Assembly: GCA_023393915.1 (NCBI GenBank)
Contig: JAEXBS010000021.1
Location: 1 to 64,000 of the forward strand
Length of the DNA: 64,000 bases
Direction of reading: 5' to 3'
Source: Bacteroidota bacterium
GTDB lineage: Bacteria > Bacteroidota > Bacteroidia > Flavobacteriales > Weeksellaceae
Both the position numbers and the translations under genes were made by a program. The notes beneath the pieces were generated by a model. The model made no database searches and had not been told where the DNA came from. It saw nothing but the letters and a program-made list of their open reading frames with translations. Below are positions 8,294 through 17,571 of the stretch, one piece after another (the first letter of the stretch is position 1; every line of letters begins with the position of its first letter).

Positions 8294-9907
8294 TTAATTC
8301 CTATTCAACCTCCTATTCGACAACTTCTTCCAAATTCTATCCGCAATTTGAACCTCCTTTTCAGTAAAACCGTAATTTTCAATTAAGATTTTTTTATTTG
8401 TGATTTCAAGTATTTTATCAATACTTTCGTTAGCACGAATCATCTTGTCAATAGTTTCTACAAGATTTTTGTTTGAATCGTGATATGGAAGCATAATGTT
8501 TTCAACTTCACTTGGCATTAACTCTAAAACACCTCCGCCATGACTTCTACCTGAAATTTCAGCAAATGCTAACGACAATGAATTATAATAACTTGCTACA
8601 AGTGCATCTAAATTTACATCTTTTTTGATATTCACTCTATGCATTGTATCTGTTGTGTATACATCTGCTTCGTTGATAATTAACTTGGGATACAAATGAT
8701 TTCTTCTGATGAATAAAGCATCTGACAATTTTTGTGAAGGTATTATCTGCCACTCATCTCGAATTCCGCATTTATAGCCTTTGTTAATGCCTTGCTCGAC
8801 ACCAAACTCCAAATAATCTCTAGCACCTACAGAACCATTCAAGTCTTTCATTTTTGGAAAAGAGAGCAAATGGGTTCTTGCTTGACTATCCCTATTTTTT
8901 TCCCAATCTTCCTCAGTAAAAATCAGACTTGGAACCTGAACACTTCGCCCAACCAATGGTTTTGCATATTTTTCTAATCCGTAGAATTGTACTGTTGATA
9001 ACGGAACGGTAAAAAATGGATTTGAGCCAGTAGTAATACCTACTTCCACATCAGCGAACTTTCCAAGTTTCGGAACTGTTTTGTTTTCCTGCAAACCTTC
9101 AAGGAAATCTATTTCATCTTGGTCTAAAAAATAAAAAGTCCATTTGTTTGATTTGAAATCGATTGTCTTTTGAGGATTTTTCAGTTTTGAAATATCTAAG
9201 TCTTTCAAATCATCAGCATTTCTTAACTCTAAATGTTCAATTTTGTGAGAGTTTGTTCCATCTTTCTCGCAAAGAAGTAAAACTACCTCTTGTTGAATTT
9301 CAGGAAAAACAAGTTTTTCAAAAGAAACGATATTAATTTTGTTGTAGAAGTGTGCTAAAAATTCCCTCAATTGTTGTGCATAAGAAACTTGTAAGACCTC
9401 TGCAGGAAGCACAAATGCAATTTTTCCTTTTTCTTTCAATAATTGACTTGAGCCTACTACAAATGAAACCCACGCATTGGTTAATTTTGAATATTTTAAT
9501 TTAGATTTTTTAAAAATCTTTTCAGCAAGTTGTTGCTGTTCCTTGCTAAAATATTGGTATCTTATATATGGCGGATTACCAATAACTAAATCAAATCTAT
9601 CATCTGTATTTAGACAATAATTATGAAAATCATCGTTAATTAGGTTGGAATTTTCTAAACCAATTGACTTAGCTTTTTCATACTCATATTCGTCAAACTC
9701 AACTGCCGTAAATGAATGATAAGATATTTTCCTTTCTTTAGCAATTTGAAGAAAAATTCCATCACCACAACTTGGTTCCAAAATGTCCATTGACTTATTA
9801 CCATTGATTGCCCATTTCAGCATGAAGTCAGCAATTTCTTTTGGTGTATAAAATCCTCCTCTAAGTTTATCTTTACTTGCATCCTTAATCAGTACCATAA
9901 CTTTCAT
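8294..9907 (-). CDS. N6-adenine DNA methyltransferase, M.Eco57I-like
   Basis: Motif X-like GGFYTPKEIADFM (about 18-30) precedes SAM-binding motif I (LEPSCGDGIF, 43-52) and catalytic NPPY (111-114). The C-terminal half resembles a TaqI-type target-recognition region. At 537 residues it is close to my recollection of M.Eco57I (about 544), the separate methylase that accompanies the Eco57I type IIG enzyme. The start overlaps the upstream restriction gene by 23 bp (14 bp if M4 is used), showing translational coupling. It probably protects host sites, modifying one or both strands of the asymmetric target. Confidence 0.88.
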   Translation of the reverse strand: MKVMVLIKDASKDKLRGGFYTPKEIADFMLKWAINGNKSMDILEPSCGDGIFLQIAKERKISYHSFTAVEFDEYEYEKAKSIGLENSNLINDDFHNYCLNTDDRFDLVIGNPPYIRYQYFSKEQQQLAEKIFKKSKLKYSKLTNAWVSFVVGSSQLLKEKGKIAFVLPAEVLQVSYAQQLREFLAHFYNKINIVSFEKLVFPEIQQEVVLLLCEKDGTNSHKIEHLELRNADDLKDLDISKLKNPQKTIDFKSNKWTFYFLDQDEIDFLEGLQENKTVPKLGKFADVEVGITTGSNPFFTVPLSTVQFYGLEKYAKPLVGRSVQVPSLIFTEEDWEKNRDSQARTHLLSFPKMKDLNGSVGARDYLEFGVEQGINKGYKCGIRDEWQIIPSQKLSDALFIRRNHLYPKLIINEADVYTTDTMHRVNIKKDVNLDALVASYYNSLSLAFAEISGRSHGGGVLELMPSEVENIMLPYHDSNKNLVETIDKMIRANESIDKILEITNKKILIENYGFTEKEVQIADRIWKKLSNRRLNRN

Positions 9908-12854
9908 TAATTTTTGGAATTAGAATGTCATCTTCTCCAAGGTTATAAAGCTCTTTTAATAAATTGTCTAACTCAGTTTTCTTTTGGGAAAACCGTCTTT
10001 GCAAAGGAGTCAACCTACGGTTGTTGTTTTGATTTTCATCAATATTTCCTTGCAATTGTATCAACTCACGTTGAGTTCTAGAAATATTATCATGTATTTC
10101 TTTTTCTGCTTCATTTTCAAAATCTATTTTCCTAATCGGAAGTTTTTTCAATACTTTAGTTCCTCTTGCAATAAAACCGCCTCGGAAAACTTCTCCATAA
10201 AGTGATGCAAACCATTCACAATATTTAGAATTCAGTAATGCTTGGATATAATAAATTGAATATGGAAAGTTTTCAGGCAACGTAACCATACAGTATCCCG
10301 CAGTTCCACCCGATGAAATAAAAGTATGGCTTGTATCAATAGCATATTTGTCGCCTTGTGAAAGCACACCAACAACAATTTTTGCAGGAACATCGCACTT
10401 TTCTAAGCTTTGATGCCTTCCGAATCGATACCATTCTTCATTTGTCTCAGGTTCGGGTTTTATATCTCGCTTTTTTAATTCCTCACTGTAGTTTTCGAAA
10501 AACCTAAATGTTTCAGGATATTCACTATGTAAAGTTTCAATATTTACAAAGTTGATACGTCCGTTTTCATTTTTATAAGGATAAATCACAAATGAATTAG
10601 GGTTCAGGATACGATAAGTATTAAGATTATCAATTCCTCTTGAAGTTTGAAAATAGGGTCTTGTTAATTCTTTTTCAACCTTCCATTCTTCATCATCCAA
10701 ATTGAAATAGAAATAGTTATCATTTTCATTTGTAGCATAATGAACATAAATTCGGTTATCACTTGTTTGTATTCCGTTGAAAATATTTTCGTTTCCAATC
10801 AAATCAGCAAGTTTGATGCTTTGCTCCGAAATAGAATTAAAAATTGGCTTTAAATGATTAGGTGTCAATACCCAAGTGTTTTCATCTAGATTTTGATATT
10901 CAACATCATCAAATTCAATAGAGTAGTTTTTCACTTTCCAATTGTTCATGTTTTCTACTTCATGATAAAGCAAAGATTCTTTTCCTTGTTTTTTTAAAAG
11001 CAGAATACAGGTATAGGTCGTTTTGTCTTTGAAAACTTGATTTGCTCCAAAAGAAATAATCTTTTCAACTGCTTTTTCCTCGGAAAGTAACTTTCGTAGA
11101 TTTTTTCCCGCTCCTACTTTCGCAAACTTGCTTGGAATAATGTAACCTAACATTCCACTTTGCTTTAGCAATTCAAATCCTCTTTGAATAAATAGAAAAT
11201 ATTTATCAAACTGCATAAAAGCAGTTGTATAATCACGTTTATAGATAGGTAACTCTTCGGGGGTGAATCGCTTAATATGCTCAGTTGCCATATATGGCGG
11301 ATTTCCTACAATAACATCAAATTTGATATTACCAAAATCGAACGGATTGATTTCTTCACGATTTTCCGAATCAGTTTGGTTAGATTCAATTAAACTATTT
11401 CCATACTGAATATTGTTATCGAGGTTAGGCAAAGCAGGAATAGAAATACTATTATTATCCTCGTATTCCAACAGTTTGAGAAGCAAACCAAACTTACATG
11501 CTTCAACTGCATTGAAATCTTTGTCAACTCCGAAAATACAACGAAGTAGAATATGCTTTTTAACTTCAAATTTCAGTTTAAAGTTGTTTATTCCTGTTTG
11601 AATTAATTTCGAAGAATCATTTACCATATAATAATCCACCAAAATATCTTGCAATAACTGAAACGCTTCGAGCAAAAATGCACCGGATCCACAAGCTATA
11701 TCAGCAAATTTTGAATTAAAAATCTCTTCGTCTGACTTCCCATCGCAAAACTTCTTAATGGTCTCATTAAGAATGTCTCTTACAATAAATGTTGGTGTCG
11801 TAACAACATCTCTATCTTCAATTTCAGGCTTCTTCTTGAGTTGTACACTGCCATTTTCTAGCTTTAATTGTTGACCTAGAAAAATCTCATAGATATGTCC
11901 TAAAATATCCGATGAGAAAACTGCAAACGAATAAGAACTTTCAGGGAAATAGAGTTGTTTAATAATTTGCCAAAATGCTTTGCTATCATTGGAAATGATT
12001 TCCTCACTTAATGGTTGAGTAAAGAGACCTGCATTATATTTTGAATCTGCAATCCTAAATTTTGCTATTAATAACGTGAAGTTTTCATTTTCTGCGAGAT
12101 TATACAGGGTTTTATAAATTTCCAAATTTCTATCTTCGCAAACTCTCAAAAACACAATGCTGTTGATATAACTTTGGACAATATCATTCAGCTGAAATTC
12201 ATCAATGTTTGGGTTTTTTGCAACAATCTCATTTCCTAGCAATATTCGCCATTCATTGATTTGATTTAAAAATAAATCGTCAATATTATATTTTTGAATT
12301 TGTAATTCAATATTTTCCCAAACTTCATCAAACTGTCCTGTATAAACAGAATCTTTTCCTATTAGAGATTTTATTTCCTCTAATTTTTCTTCATATTCAG
12401 TAAAATGATACAATCTTAATCTTCGTTTCGAAACAGCATCATTTGGTTGAACAACTTCTGAACAATCGTAGATTGCTAAATATTCAAAATTTGTGAGAAC
12501 TGAAATTTTAAGTTTCGCTGTAAAACCATATCTTCTAACCTGTTTAGCAGGTTCGGGATCGGTTTCTATTTTAACGAACGGCTTTTTGGCTTCAACAAAA
12601 AATTTTCTATCTGCGAATAATCTGAAAGTGTAATCAGGTTTTTTGGTGTTTTCGTTTGCATCTGCACGTAAAGCTTCCTCAACCAAAACTTCTCTTTCGT
12701 TTGTTGGTCTTCCTTGAGCATTTGTAATATCCCAACCTAAAATAGTGAATAGCGGGTCTAGAAAATCAGTGCGTAGCTGAGTTTCGTTATATGAAGCAGT
12801 TGTAAATCTTGACTTTTCGGCTTCAAATCTTTGTATTAAATCTCTTAATTCCAC
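9885..12854 (-). CDS. Type IIG restriction-modification enzyme, Eco57I-like
   Basis: This 989-residue protein combines nuclease, methylase and recognition functions. The N-terminal PD-(D/E)XK site shows P73-D74 and E88-A-K90 (FVEAKKP). Methyltransferase motif I is ADIACGSGAF around 384-393 and motif IV is NPPY at 518-521. The C-terminal third is the likely target-recognition domain. Size and a separate methylase directly downstream match the Eco57I arrangement (about 997 residues from memory). The stop of the regulator gene touches its start at 12854. It should cut unmodified phage DNA at a fixed distance from its site; the recognition sequence cannot be read from the sequence. Confidence 0.9.
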   Translation of the reverse strand: MELRDLIQRFEAEKSRFTTASYNETQLRTDFLDPLFTILGWDITNAQGRPTNEREVLVEEALRADANENTKKPDYTFRLFADRKFFVEAKKPFVKIETDPEPAKQVRRYGFTAKLKISVLTNFEYLAIYDCSEVVQPNDAVSKRRLRLYHFTEYEEKLEEIKSLIGKDSVYTGQFDEVWENIELQIQKYNIDDLFLNQINEWRILLGNEIVAKNPNIDEFQLNDIVQSYINSIVFLRVCEDRNLEIYKTLYNLAENENFTLLIAKFRIADSKYNAGLFTQPLSEEIISNDSKAFWQIIKQLYFPESSYSFAVFSSDILGHIYEIFLGQQLKLENGSVQLKKKPEIEDRDVVTTPTFIVRDILNETIKKFCDGKSDEEIFNSKFADIACGSGAFLLEAFQLLQDILVDYYMVNDSSKLIQTGINNFKLKFEVKKHILLRCIFGVDKDFNAVEACKFGLLLKLLEYEDNNSISIPALPNLDNNIQYGNSLIESNQTDSENREEINPFDFGNIKFDVIVGNPPYMATEHIKRFTPEELPIYKRDYTTAFMQFDKYFLFIQRGFELLKQSGMLGYIIPSKFAKVGAGKNLRKLLSEEKAVEKIISFGANQVFKDKTTYTCILLLKKQGKESLLYHEVENMNNWKVKNYSIEFDDVEYQNLDENTWVLTPNHLKPIFNSISEQSIKLADLIGNENIFNGIQTSDNRIYVHYATNENDNYFYFNLDDEEWKVEKELTRPYFQTSRGIDNLNTYRILNPNSFVIYPYKNENGRINFVNIETLHSEYPETFRFFENYSEELKKRDIKPEPETNEEWYRFGRHQSLEKCDVPAKIVVGVLSQGDKYAIDTSHTFISSGGTAGYCMVTLPENFPYSIYYIQALLNSKYCEWFASLYGEVFRGGFIARGTKVLKKLPIRKIDFENEAEKEIHDNISRTQRELIQLQGNIDENQNNNRRLTPLQRRFSQKKTELDNLLKELYNLGEDDILIPKINESYGTD

Positions 12855-13183
12855 TATTCAAAACTTAGTTTTCCTTGTTGATAATTTTTGCTTTTGAAAT
12901 ATTTTATTTTTTCTTCGGCAACCTTCAAAATCTCGGAACAATTATTTTCATAAATAAGTGATTCTGCAACACTATCACTTAACAGACTTAAAGTTAGGTC
13001 GTGTTCGGATATTTTCAGAATTTCAGCAAGCGCAGGAATCATTTCTTTATTTGCCGAACGTTCTCCGCGTTCAATTTTACTTAATGTCGATGGGTCAATA
13101 TCAATAAAAGCGGCAACTTTTCTTAATGGAAGTCCCTCATGTTCACGACCTTCTCTTATTATTTCTCCAAAAGTTTTTTTCAT
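12854..13183 (-). CDS. XRE-family HTH regulator, controller-like
   Basis: I chose ATG at 13183 (109 residues) because the motif-bearing protein begins MKKTFGEIIREGRE. The longer reading to 13285 would add a poorly structured stretch and run over the operator. The helix-turn-helix is LRKVAAFIDIDPSTLSKIERG. Proteins of this type act as controllers of restriction-modification genes, delaying nuclease synthesis until methylation is established. The gene touches the restriction gene at 12854, and a palindrome overlaps its promoter (13218-13239), so autoregulation of the whole leftward series is likely. The C-terminal 45 residues are unassigned. Confidence 0.85.
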   Translation of the reverse strand: MKKTFGEIIREGREHEGLPLRKVAAFIDIDPSTLSKIERGERSANKEMIPALAEILKISEHDLTLSLLSDSVAESLIYENNCSEILKVAEEKIKYFKSKNYQQGKLSFE

Positions 13184-13217
13184 TTTTCTGAAAAATTTAT
13201 TCTTGAAAATATTATTA

Positions 13218-13239
13218 GGACAATATTTGTCCAAATATA
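13218..13239 (-). promoter_or_regulatory. Operator palindrome next to the -7 element of the defence operon
   Basis: GGACAA-TAT-TTGTCC (13218-13232) is a 15-bp palindrome. On the minus strand it directly follows TATATTTG (13232-13239), a perfect TAnnTTTG -7 element, so a bound protein would cover the start of transcription. The ATG of the HTH gene is 35 bp downstream. The HTH product is the obvious candidate repressor. Confidence 0.65.
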
Positions 13240-13334
13240 GTAAAAAAATTCTTACTTTAATTTTGAAATTCAAAGAGAACAGCAAAGAGAAATATTTAAT
13301 TTGTAAAAGATAGAAATCCTTAAAAATAGAATGT

Positions 13335-13405
13335 AATTTATTTTTCGCGGGAGTTACTAATAATGAAATCGTAATTTAACACTGAACGATTCATTGATGT
13401 AATCT
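13335..13405 (-). repeat. 71-bp direct repeat, left copy: detached 3' end of an HNH gene
   Basis: 66 of 71 bases match 17314-17384. On the minus strand both encode the same C-terminus, ending NYDFIISNSREK and a stop; all five differences are synonymous. Upstream coding sequence is absent here. The two copies bracket the 1233-residue gene. Confidence 0.85.
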
Positions 13406-13537
13406 AATAATAATTAAACAACCCTAACTTAGACCCTAGTTTTTACATCGAGGACAATATTATCTTAATGATATTAGCATTAAGTTTGTAGCAAAATTGA
13501 TTCAATAACTTTTTCCAAATAATGACACGAGAATTCT

Positions 13538-13545
13538 TATATTTG
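13538..13545 (+). promoter_or_regulatory. -7 element immediately before the SEC-C gene
   Basis: TATATTTG matches TAnnTTTG and ends 5 bp before ATG 13551. Transcription from it would begin at or very near the start codon, giving a leaderless or nearly leaderless mRNA. No convincing -33 TTTG is seen. Confidence 0.5.
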
Positions 13546-13550
13546 ATGCT

Positions 13551-16500
13551 ATGTCAAAGATAGGACGAAACCAACCTTGCCCTTGTGGAAGTGGGAAAAA
13601 ATTCAAAAAATGTTGTATTGATAAGCCAATACAACACTCAAATATAAATTCAAATAGGAAAAATAGCTTTGAAGAATTTGTTAAAAATAATAAATCAACA
13701 TCTTTATTGAAGTTTTTCTCATTACTTCAAGTTTTACCTGAAAATCACGGAAAAATTGTTAGGTTGGAGGACATTCAGACAACTATAGCTTCAAACCTCA
13801 ATAACGCACAATCAAACATTGACCTTTCAATTTTGAAAAAATTAGTTGATAAGAACTTTCCTGATGACTATAGAGAAGATCCTCCCGAAAATTGTTTTAC
13901 TGAGAATATAATGTTTCACAATGGTAACAATGTTGTTTTCACAGGAATAAATCACAATGCAACTGAAATAATTCAAAATCTTATTAGAGTAATTTTTCAT
14001 ACTCCAAACAATCTCAATGAAGACCTGAAAAATTATGTTAGTGATGGTTTATTATTTATGTTGTTAATTCATAATGAAATAGCGAAAAACTTGGGGTTTT
14101 CAAGAAATATGTCAGGTAGTAGTTTGGAAAACAATATTACATTTCCATCAGATGACTTATTAAAGTACACGCAACTTTTTGAGTTTCCCGAAAAAATGAT
14201 TTTTGAATTGTTAAAAAAACTTGGAATTAATAAAGATGTTATTAATGACTTTCTATGTGATGTTAATTTGATTAAAGAAAATCAAAATAGCGAAATTCCT
14301 CTCTTATGCTATAAACCATTTATTAAAGTAAACAAGACATATTTTCTTGTTCTTCCAAGTAGTGAACTTTTTGCGATAAATAATTTCATTGTAGAAAAAT
14401 TTAAACAATTTGGTGAACTTGACAATCTAATCGGTTTTTTTGATAAGTTTTCAATTTTTGAAATTAAAAAGTTATTTATTGGGATTGGATGGGAGCAAAA
14501 TCAAGAGTTTTCATTAGATGTTGAACAATCATTATGGAAATTTGATGAAAACAAATATGCATTTATTCAGTATTTGGGAACAAATGATTTTAATAATTCG
14601 CTGAAACTTCAAAAGAAAGTTAATGATAAAGTTCAAGAGATAAAAAATGTCTTGCCACCACACGCAGAAATTCTAATGTTATTTGTTTACAGCCAAATAT
14701 CAATGATTGAGATGTTAGCGATTAATACTTTTGATGTCAAGGCAGCGAAATATCAATCAGCACTAAGTCTAATTGATTTTGAAAGAATTATTCAAAACTA
14801 TAATATTGATAAACTTTCTCTCTGGAAGTTGTTTAAGGCAAAAGAAAGAGCAAGAGAGAAAGGTTTGTATTTATTTGCGACACCTGTTCATAACATAATG
14901 ACTGATTTTGAATGGTATAACAAACAAGGAGAAACATTTTTACACCCTGATGAAAAGTATGATTTTGTTAATTTTAGTTTTGATGTTCAAGGAAATGCGG
15001 CAATAAAATCCATTCAAAAAAAGGACATTCATTTAGTAAATTACATTAATGAAGATAAAACAAAAGGTTTTCTTCCAGTAATTAAGTCTGAAATTTATGC
15101 TCCAATTTATTTGTCTGAAGAAATATTTTTCGGAAAATATAGATTGGTTTTAGAAAAATATAATTTCCCATTATGGATAACCTTTGAAAATAAATATAGA
15201 AAAATTGGCAGTTCATACGCTGAGGCAATTGCCTATTGGTTTAATCGAATTCATTATTTGCTAAATCCTCTTACTAAAAATTTTCACGAACCTATTGAAG
15301 TAATTTTGAGCTTTGAAGATAATTTTATTAATCTTTCAATAGAAGAATTTAGGAAAATAGAAAAAAATACTGTTTTGATTGATTATCAAATTGATAGTGA
15401 TACAAACAGGATAAATTTAAGGATCCCAAATACTTTTTTTAATTTGACAAATAGAGATGATAATTCAAGTGAAATCTATTTGATTCGAATATTGTTAGAG
15501 TCTTTAGGAAAATTATTTGAGAAAAAAACAGAAGTAAATATTTCTGCTGAAAATATTCACGCAATATTAGAGAATATTCCTAATGACAATACTAAGATGT
15601 TACTTAGTGCTACTTCAGAACTAAAAATTGACTTGGATGAAAGGCACATTCCAAAGGTAAGATATATTCCAAAAGCTGATGGTTCAATTGTTTTGGAGGA
15701 ATTAAAAAATTGGGTTCCAAATAAAATTCCTGAAAATATTGATAATAAAAGTGATAAAGTTAAGCTATGTGATGTAATAATATCAAGTCTAATAAAAAAA
15801 ATCAGAGAAGAGTTACAAAATTATAATTGCTTTGCGGTTTTAGAATATTTGATGCTGAGATACGAATCGACTCTAAATTTTAGAGCCTTTAGAAGTATCA
15901 AAGTTGTAACCCAACTAAAATGTTTTGGAGAATATAGAGATATATTAGAGGAATATCATAATTCTGATGTGCAAGCAGTTAGGCTTTCTCTTTCTTCAAG
16001 ATGTTTAATTGAATTTGTTACTGCTGAACCTTATTTTGGAGAAAAGCCAATAAATGAGGATGATTTAGATTTTTTGTTAGCATTAATGGATGAGTTAACC
16101 TATTTTGGTACTATTAGAGATTTAATTTTTTTTGATTTAGACAATCCAAAAGTTGGATTGTTGGCATCTGGAAGAATTGGTGTAAGTAAAGAATTTTTTG
16201 ATGATACAATGTCTAAATTCAATTTAGAAACACGTAAAGACGAATTAGGTCATTATGTAAAGTCATTTAAAACAAATTATATAACTACAAAACAGAGAGA
16301 AAGGAGTAATACCATTGAAAATGATAATGAAGATTATTATCAATTATTAGATTCAGCCTTTTTAAACGACTGGGGAATGACTTTGCCAAATATTGTTGGA
16401 GTTTTAAACTTAATAGCGCATTATTGTCTAGAGAGTAAACGCTCTTGTATGTTTATGAAAGAAGATGACTTCATATCACTTTTAAAAAATGAAATTAATA

Positions 16501-17252
16501 TTTCAGAGGAAGAGGTTAAAAGCATTTATACATTATTAGTTTTAAATAGTAGAGGGAAATTTGATGAAAAAGTAGATGGTTATGAATATGCTGAAATAAT
16601 ACCTTGGAGATACAATAGAAGACTTTCATATTTATTAAAGCCAATATTAAGAATAAACGACAAAGTCAACAATAACTTTATAATCTGTTTTAGCGCAAGA
16701 CATCTTTATATTGCTGGACAAAACCTTTTGGCAATATTTTTTGATGGAACATTAAAAGTAGATGATGATTGTATGCAAATTAGGGAGTTTGTAAAAAGAA
16801 ACTCTACCGAAAAAGGTGATGAATTCACAGTAGAAGTGAGGGATTGGATTAGAGACAATACAAATTTATTTGTACTGGACTACGAATTTGATATTACCAC
16901 AAAAATTGCAGATAAAAACTATGGAGATGTTGATGTATTGGCTTTGGATGAGAAACGAAAAATTCTATATTCAATAGAGTGTAAGAATACAAAACAAGCT
17001 AAAATTATCTATGATTTTTGGAAAGACATTAAAAACTTTACTGAAAAACAACTTCCAAAACATATTAACAGGGAGAAATGGTTATCAAATAATCTATCAG
17101 TTGTTTCTCAAAGAATTAATAAGGATGTAAGCGGATTTAAAGTGAAATCTATTATTGTCTCCTCAAGTGTTTTACCAGTAAAATTTGTAGAAGTTTATAA
17201 AGATATTACTTTTACAACTCTTTCCCAACTAGTTTTAGAAAATATTTTCTAA
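13551..17252 (+). CDS. Large SEC-C zinc-motif protein with C-terminal PD-(D/E)XK-like domain
   Basis: The 1233-residue protein opens with a SEC-C motif (GRNQPCPCGSGKKFKKCC; C10, C12, C21, C22). The next 1050 residues are mostly helical to my eye and match no family I recognise. Near the end, GDVDVLAL (D1126, D1128) followed by IECKN (E1143, K1145) has the spacing of a PD-(D/E)XK nuclease core. The gene stands alone, facing right, between a leftward defence operon and a broken HNH gene, and is bracketed by a 71-bp duplication. Metal-binding N-terminus, large middle and nuclease end suggest a single-gene defence protein, but that function is inferred. No signal peptide or membrane segment is seen. 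Confidence 0.7.
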   Translation: MSKIGRNQPCPCGSGKKFKKCCIDKPIQHSNINSNRKNSFEEFVKNNKSTSLLKFFSLLQVLPENHGKIVRLEDIQTTIASNLNNAQSNIDLSILKKLVDKNFPDDYREDPPENCFTENIMFHNGNNVVFTGINHNATEIIQNLIRVIFHTPNNLNEDLKNYVSDGLLFMLLIHNEIAKNLGFSRNMSGSSLENNITFPSDDLLKYTQLFEFPEKMIFELLKKLGINKDVINDFLCDVNLIKENQNSEIPLLCYKPFIKVNKTYFLVLPSSELFAINNFIVEKFKQFGELDNLIGFFDKFSIFEIKKLFIGIGWEQNQEFSLDVEQSLWKFDENKYAFIQYLGTNDFNNSLKLQKKVNDKVQEIKNVLPPHAEILMLFVYSQISMIEMLAINTFDVKAAKYQSALSLIDFERIIQNYNIDKLSLWKLFKAKERAREKGLYLFATPVHNIMTDFEWYNKQGETFLHPDEKYDFVNFSFDVQGNAAIKSIQKKDIHLVNYINEDKTKGFLPVIKSEIYAPIYLSEEIFFGKYRLVLEKYNFPLWITFENKYRKIGSSYAEAIAYWFNRIHYLLNPLTKNFHEPIEVILSFEDNFINLSIEEFRKIEKNTVLIDYQIDSDTNRINLRIPNTFFNLTNRDDNSSEIYLIRILLESLGKLFEKKTEVNISAENIHAILENIPNDNTKMLLSATSELKIDLDERHIPKVRYIPKADGSIVLEELKNWVPNKIPENIDNKSDKVKLCDVIISSLIKKIREELQNYNCFAVLEYLMLRYESTLNFRAFRSIKVVTQLKCFGEYRDILEEYHNSDVQAVRLSLSSRCLIEFVTAEPYFGEKPINEDDLDFLLALMDELTYFGTIRDLIFFDLDNPKVGLLASGRIGVSKEFFDDTMSKFNLETRKDELGHYVKSFKTNYITTKQRERSNTIENDNEDYYQLLDSAFLNDWGMTLPNIVGVLNLIAHYCLESKRSCMFMKEDDFISLLKNEINISEEEVKSIYTLLVLNSRGKFDEKVDGYEYAEIIPWRYNRRLSYLLKPILRINDKVNNNFIICFSARHLYIAGQNLLAIFFDGTLKVDDDCMQIREFVKRNSTEKGDEFTVEVRDWIRDNTNLFVLDYEFDITTKIADKNYGDVDVLALDEKRKILYSIECKNTKQAKIIYDFWKDIKNFTEKQLPKHINREKWLSNNLSVVSQRINKDVSGFKVKSIIVSSSVLPVKFVEVYKDITFTTLSQLVLENIF

Positions 17253-17313
17253 TTCAAGAAAAATAAATTTGGATGTTCAGATTATGTAAAACAAAATTCT
17301 TTTTTTACAGAAA

Positions 17314-17384
17314 AATTTATTTTTCACGGGAATTACTAATAATGAAATCGTAATTTAACACCGATCTATTCATTGATGTAATCT
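17314..17384 (-). repeat. 71-bp direct repeat, right copy: 3' end of the HNH pseudogene
   Basis: This copy matches 13335-13405 and is still attached to the upstream part of the HNH gene. It marks the right border of the segment holding the SEC-C gene. Confidence 0.85.
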
Positions 17385-17571
17385 CAGCGTGGCATTTTAC
17401 ACAAACAGCAACAAGATTAAATAAAGGCTCATTTTTCCAATATCTATATGATTTATGATGAACTTCCTTTGCTTTTTCCATAAGACAAGCTTGACACAAA
17501 AAATTTTATATTTCGCATTTTTCTGATACCACAACACCATGTAATTAGTTATAATTTCCCAAGGAAATTCT
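17317..17571 (-). pseudogene. HNH endonuclease remnant, truncated and frameshifted
   Basis: The 3' frame holds CQAC, the catalytic-type VHHKSYRYW, CVKCHAEI and the C-terminus ending SNSREK: the two zinc CxxC pairs and His pair of an HNH nuclease. Just upstream the frame has a stop, while the neighbouring frame gives YMVLWYQKNAKYKIFC. Dropping two bases (a GT in the TGTGTC near 17493-17498) would join them as KIFCQACL. The coding sequence also runs into the 3' end of the histidine kinase at 17572 with no start, so the N-terminus is lost. The gene is dead; its 3' end exists in a second copy at 13335-13405. Confidence 0.78.

Noticed and set aside
9885..12854. BREX or type I restriction (PglX/HsdM) assignment
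   Set aside because: The protein carries its own N-terminal PD-(D/E)XK site and a separate methylase follows; no BrxC/PglZ or HsdS/HsdR genes are present.
13184..13285. Longer N-terminus for the HTH regulator
   Set aside because: The extra 34 residues look random and are encoded across the operator and -7 element; ATG 13183 fits the family start.
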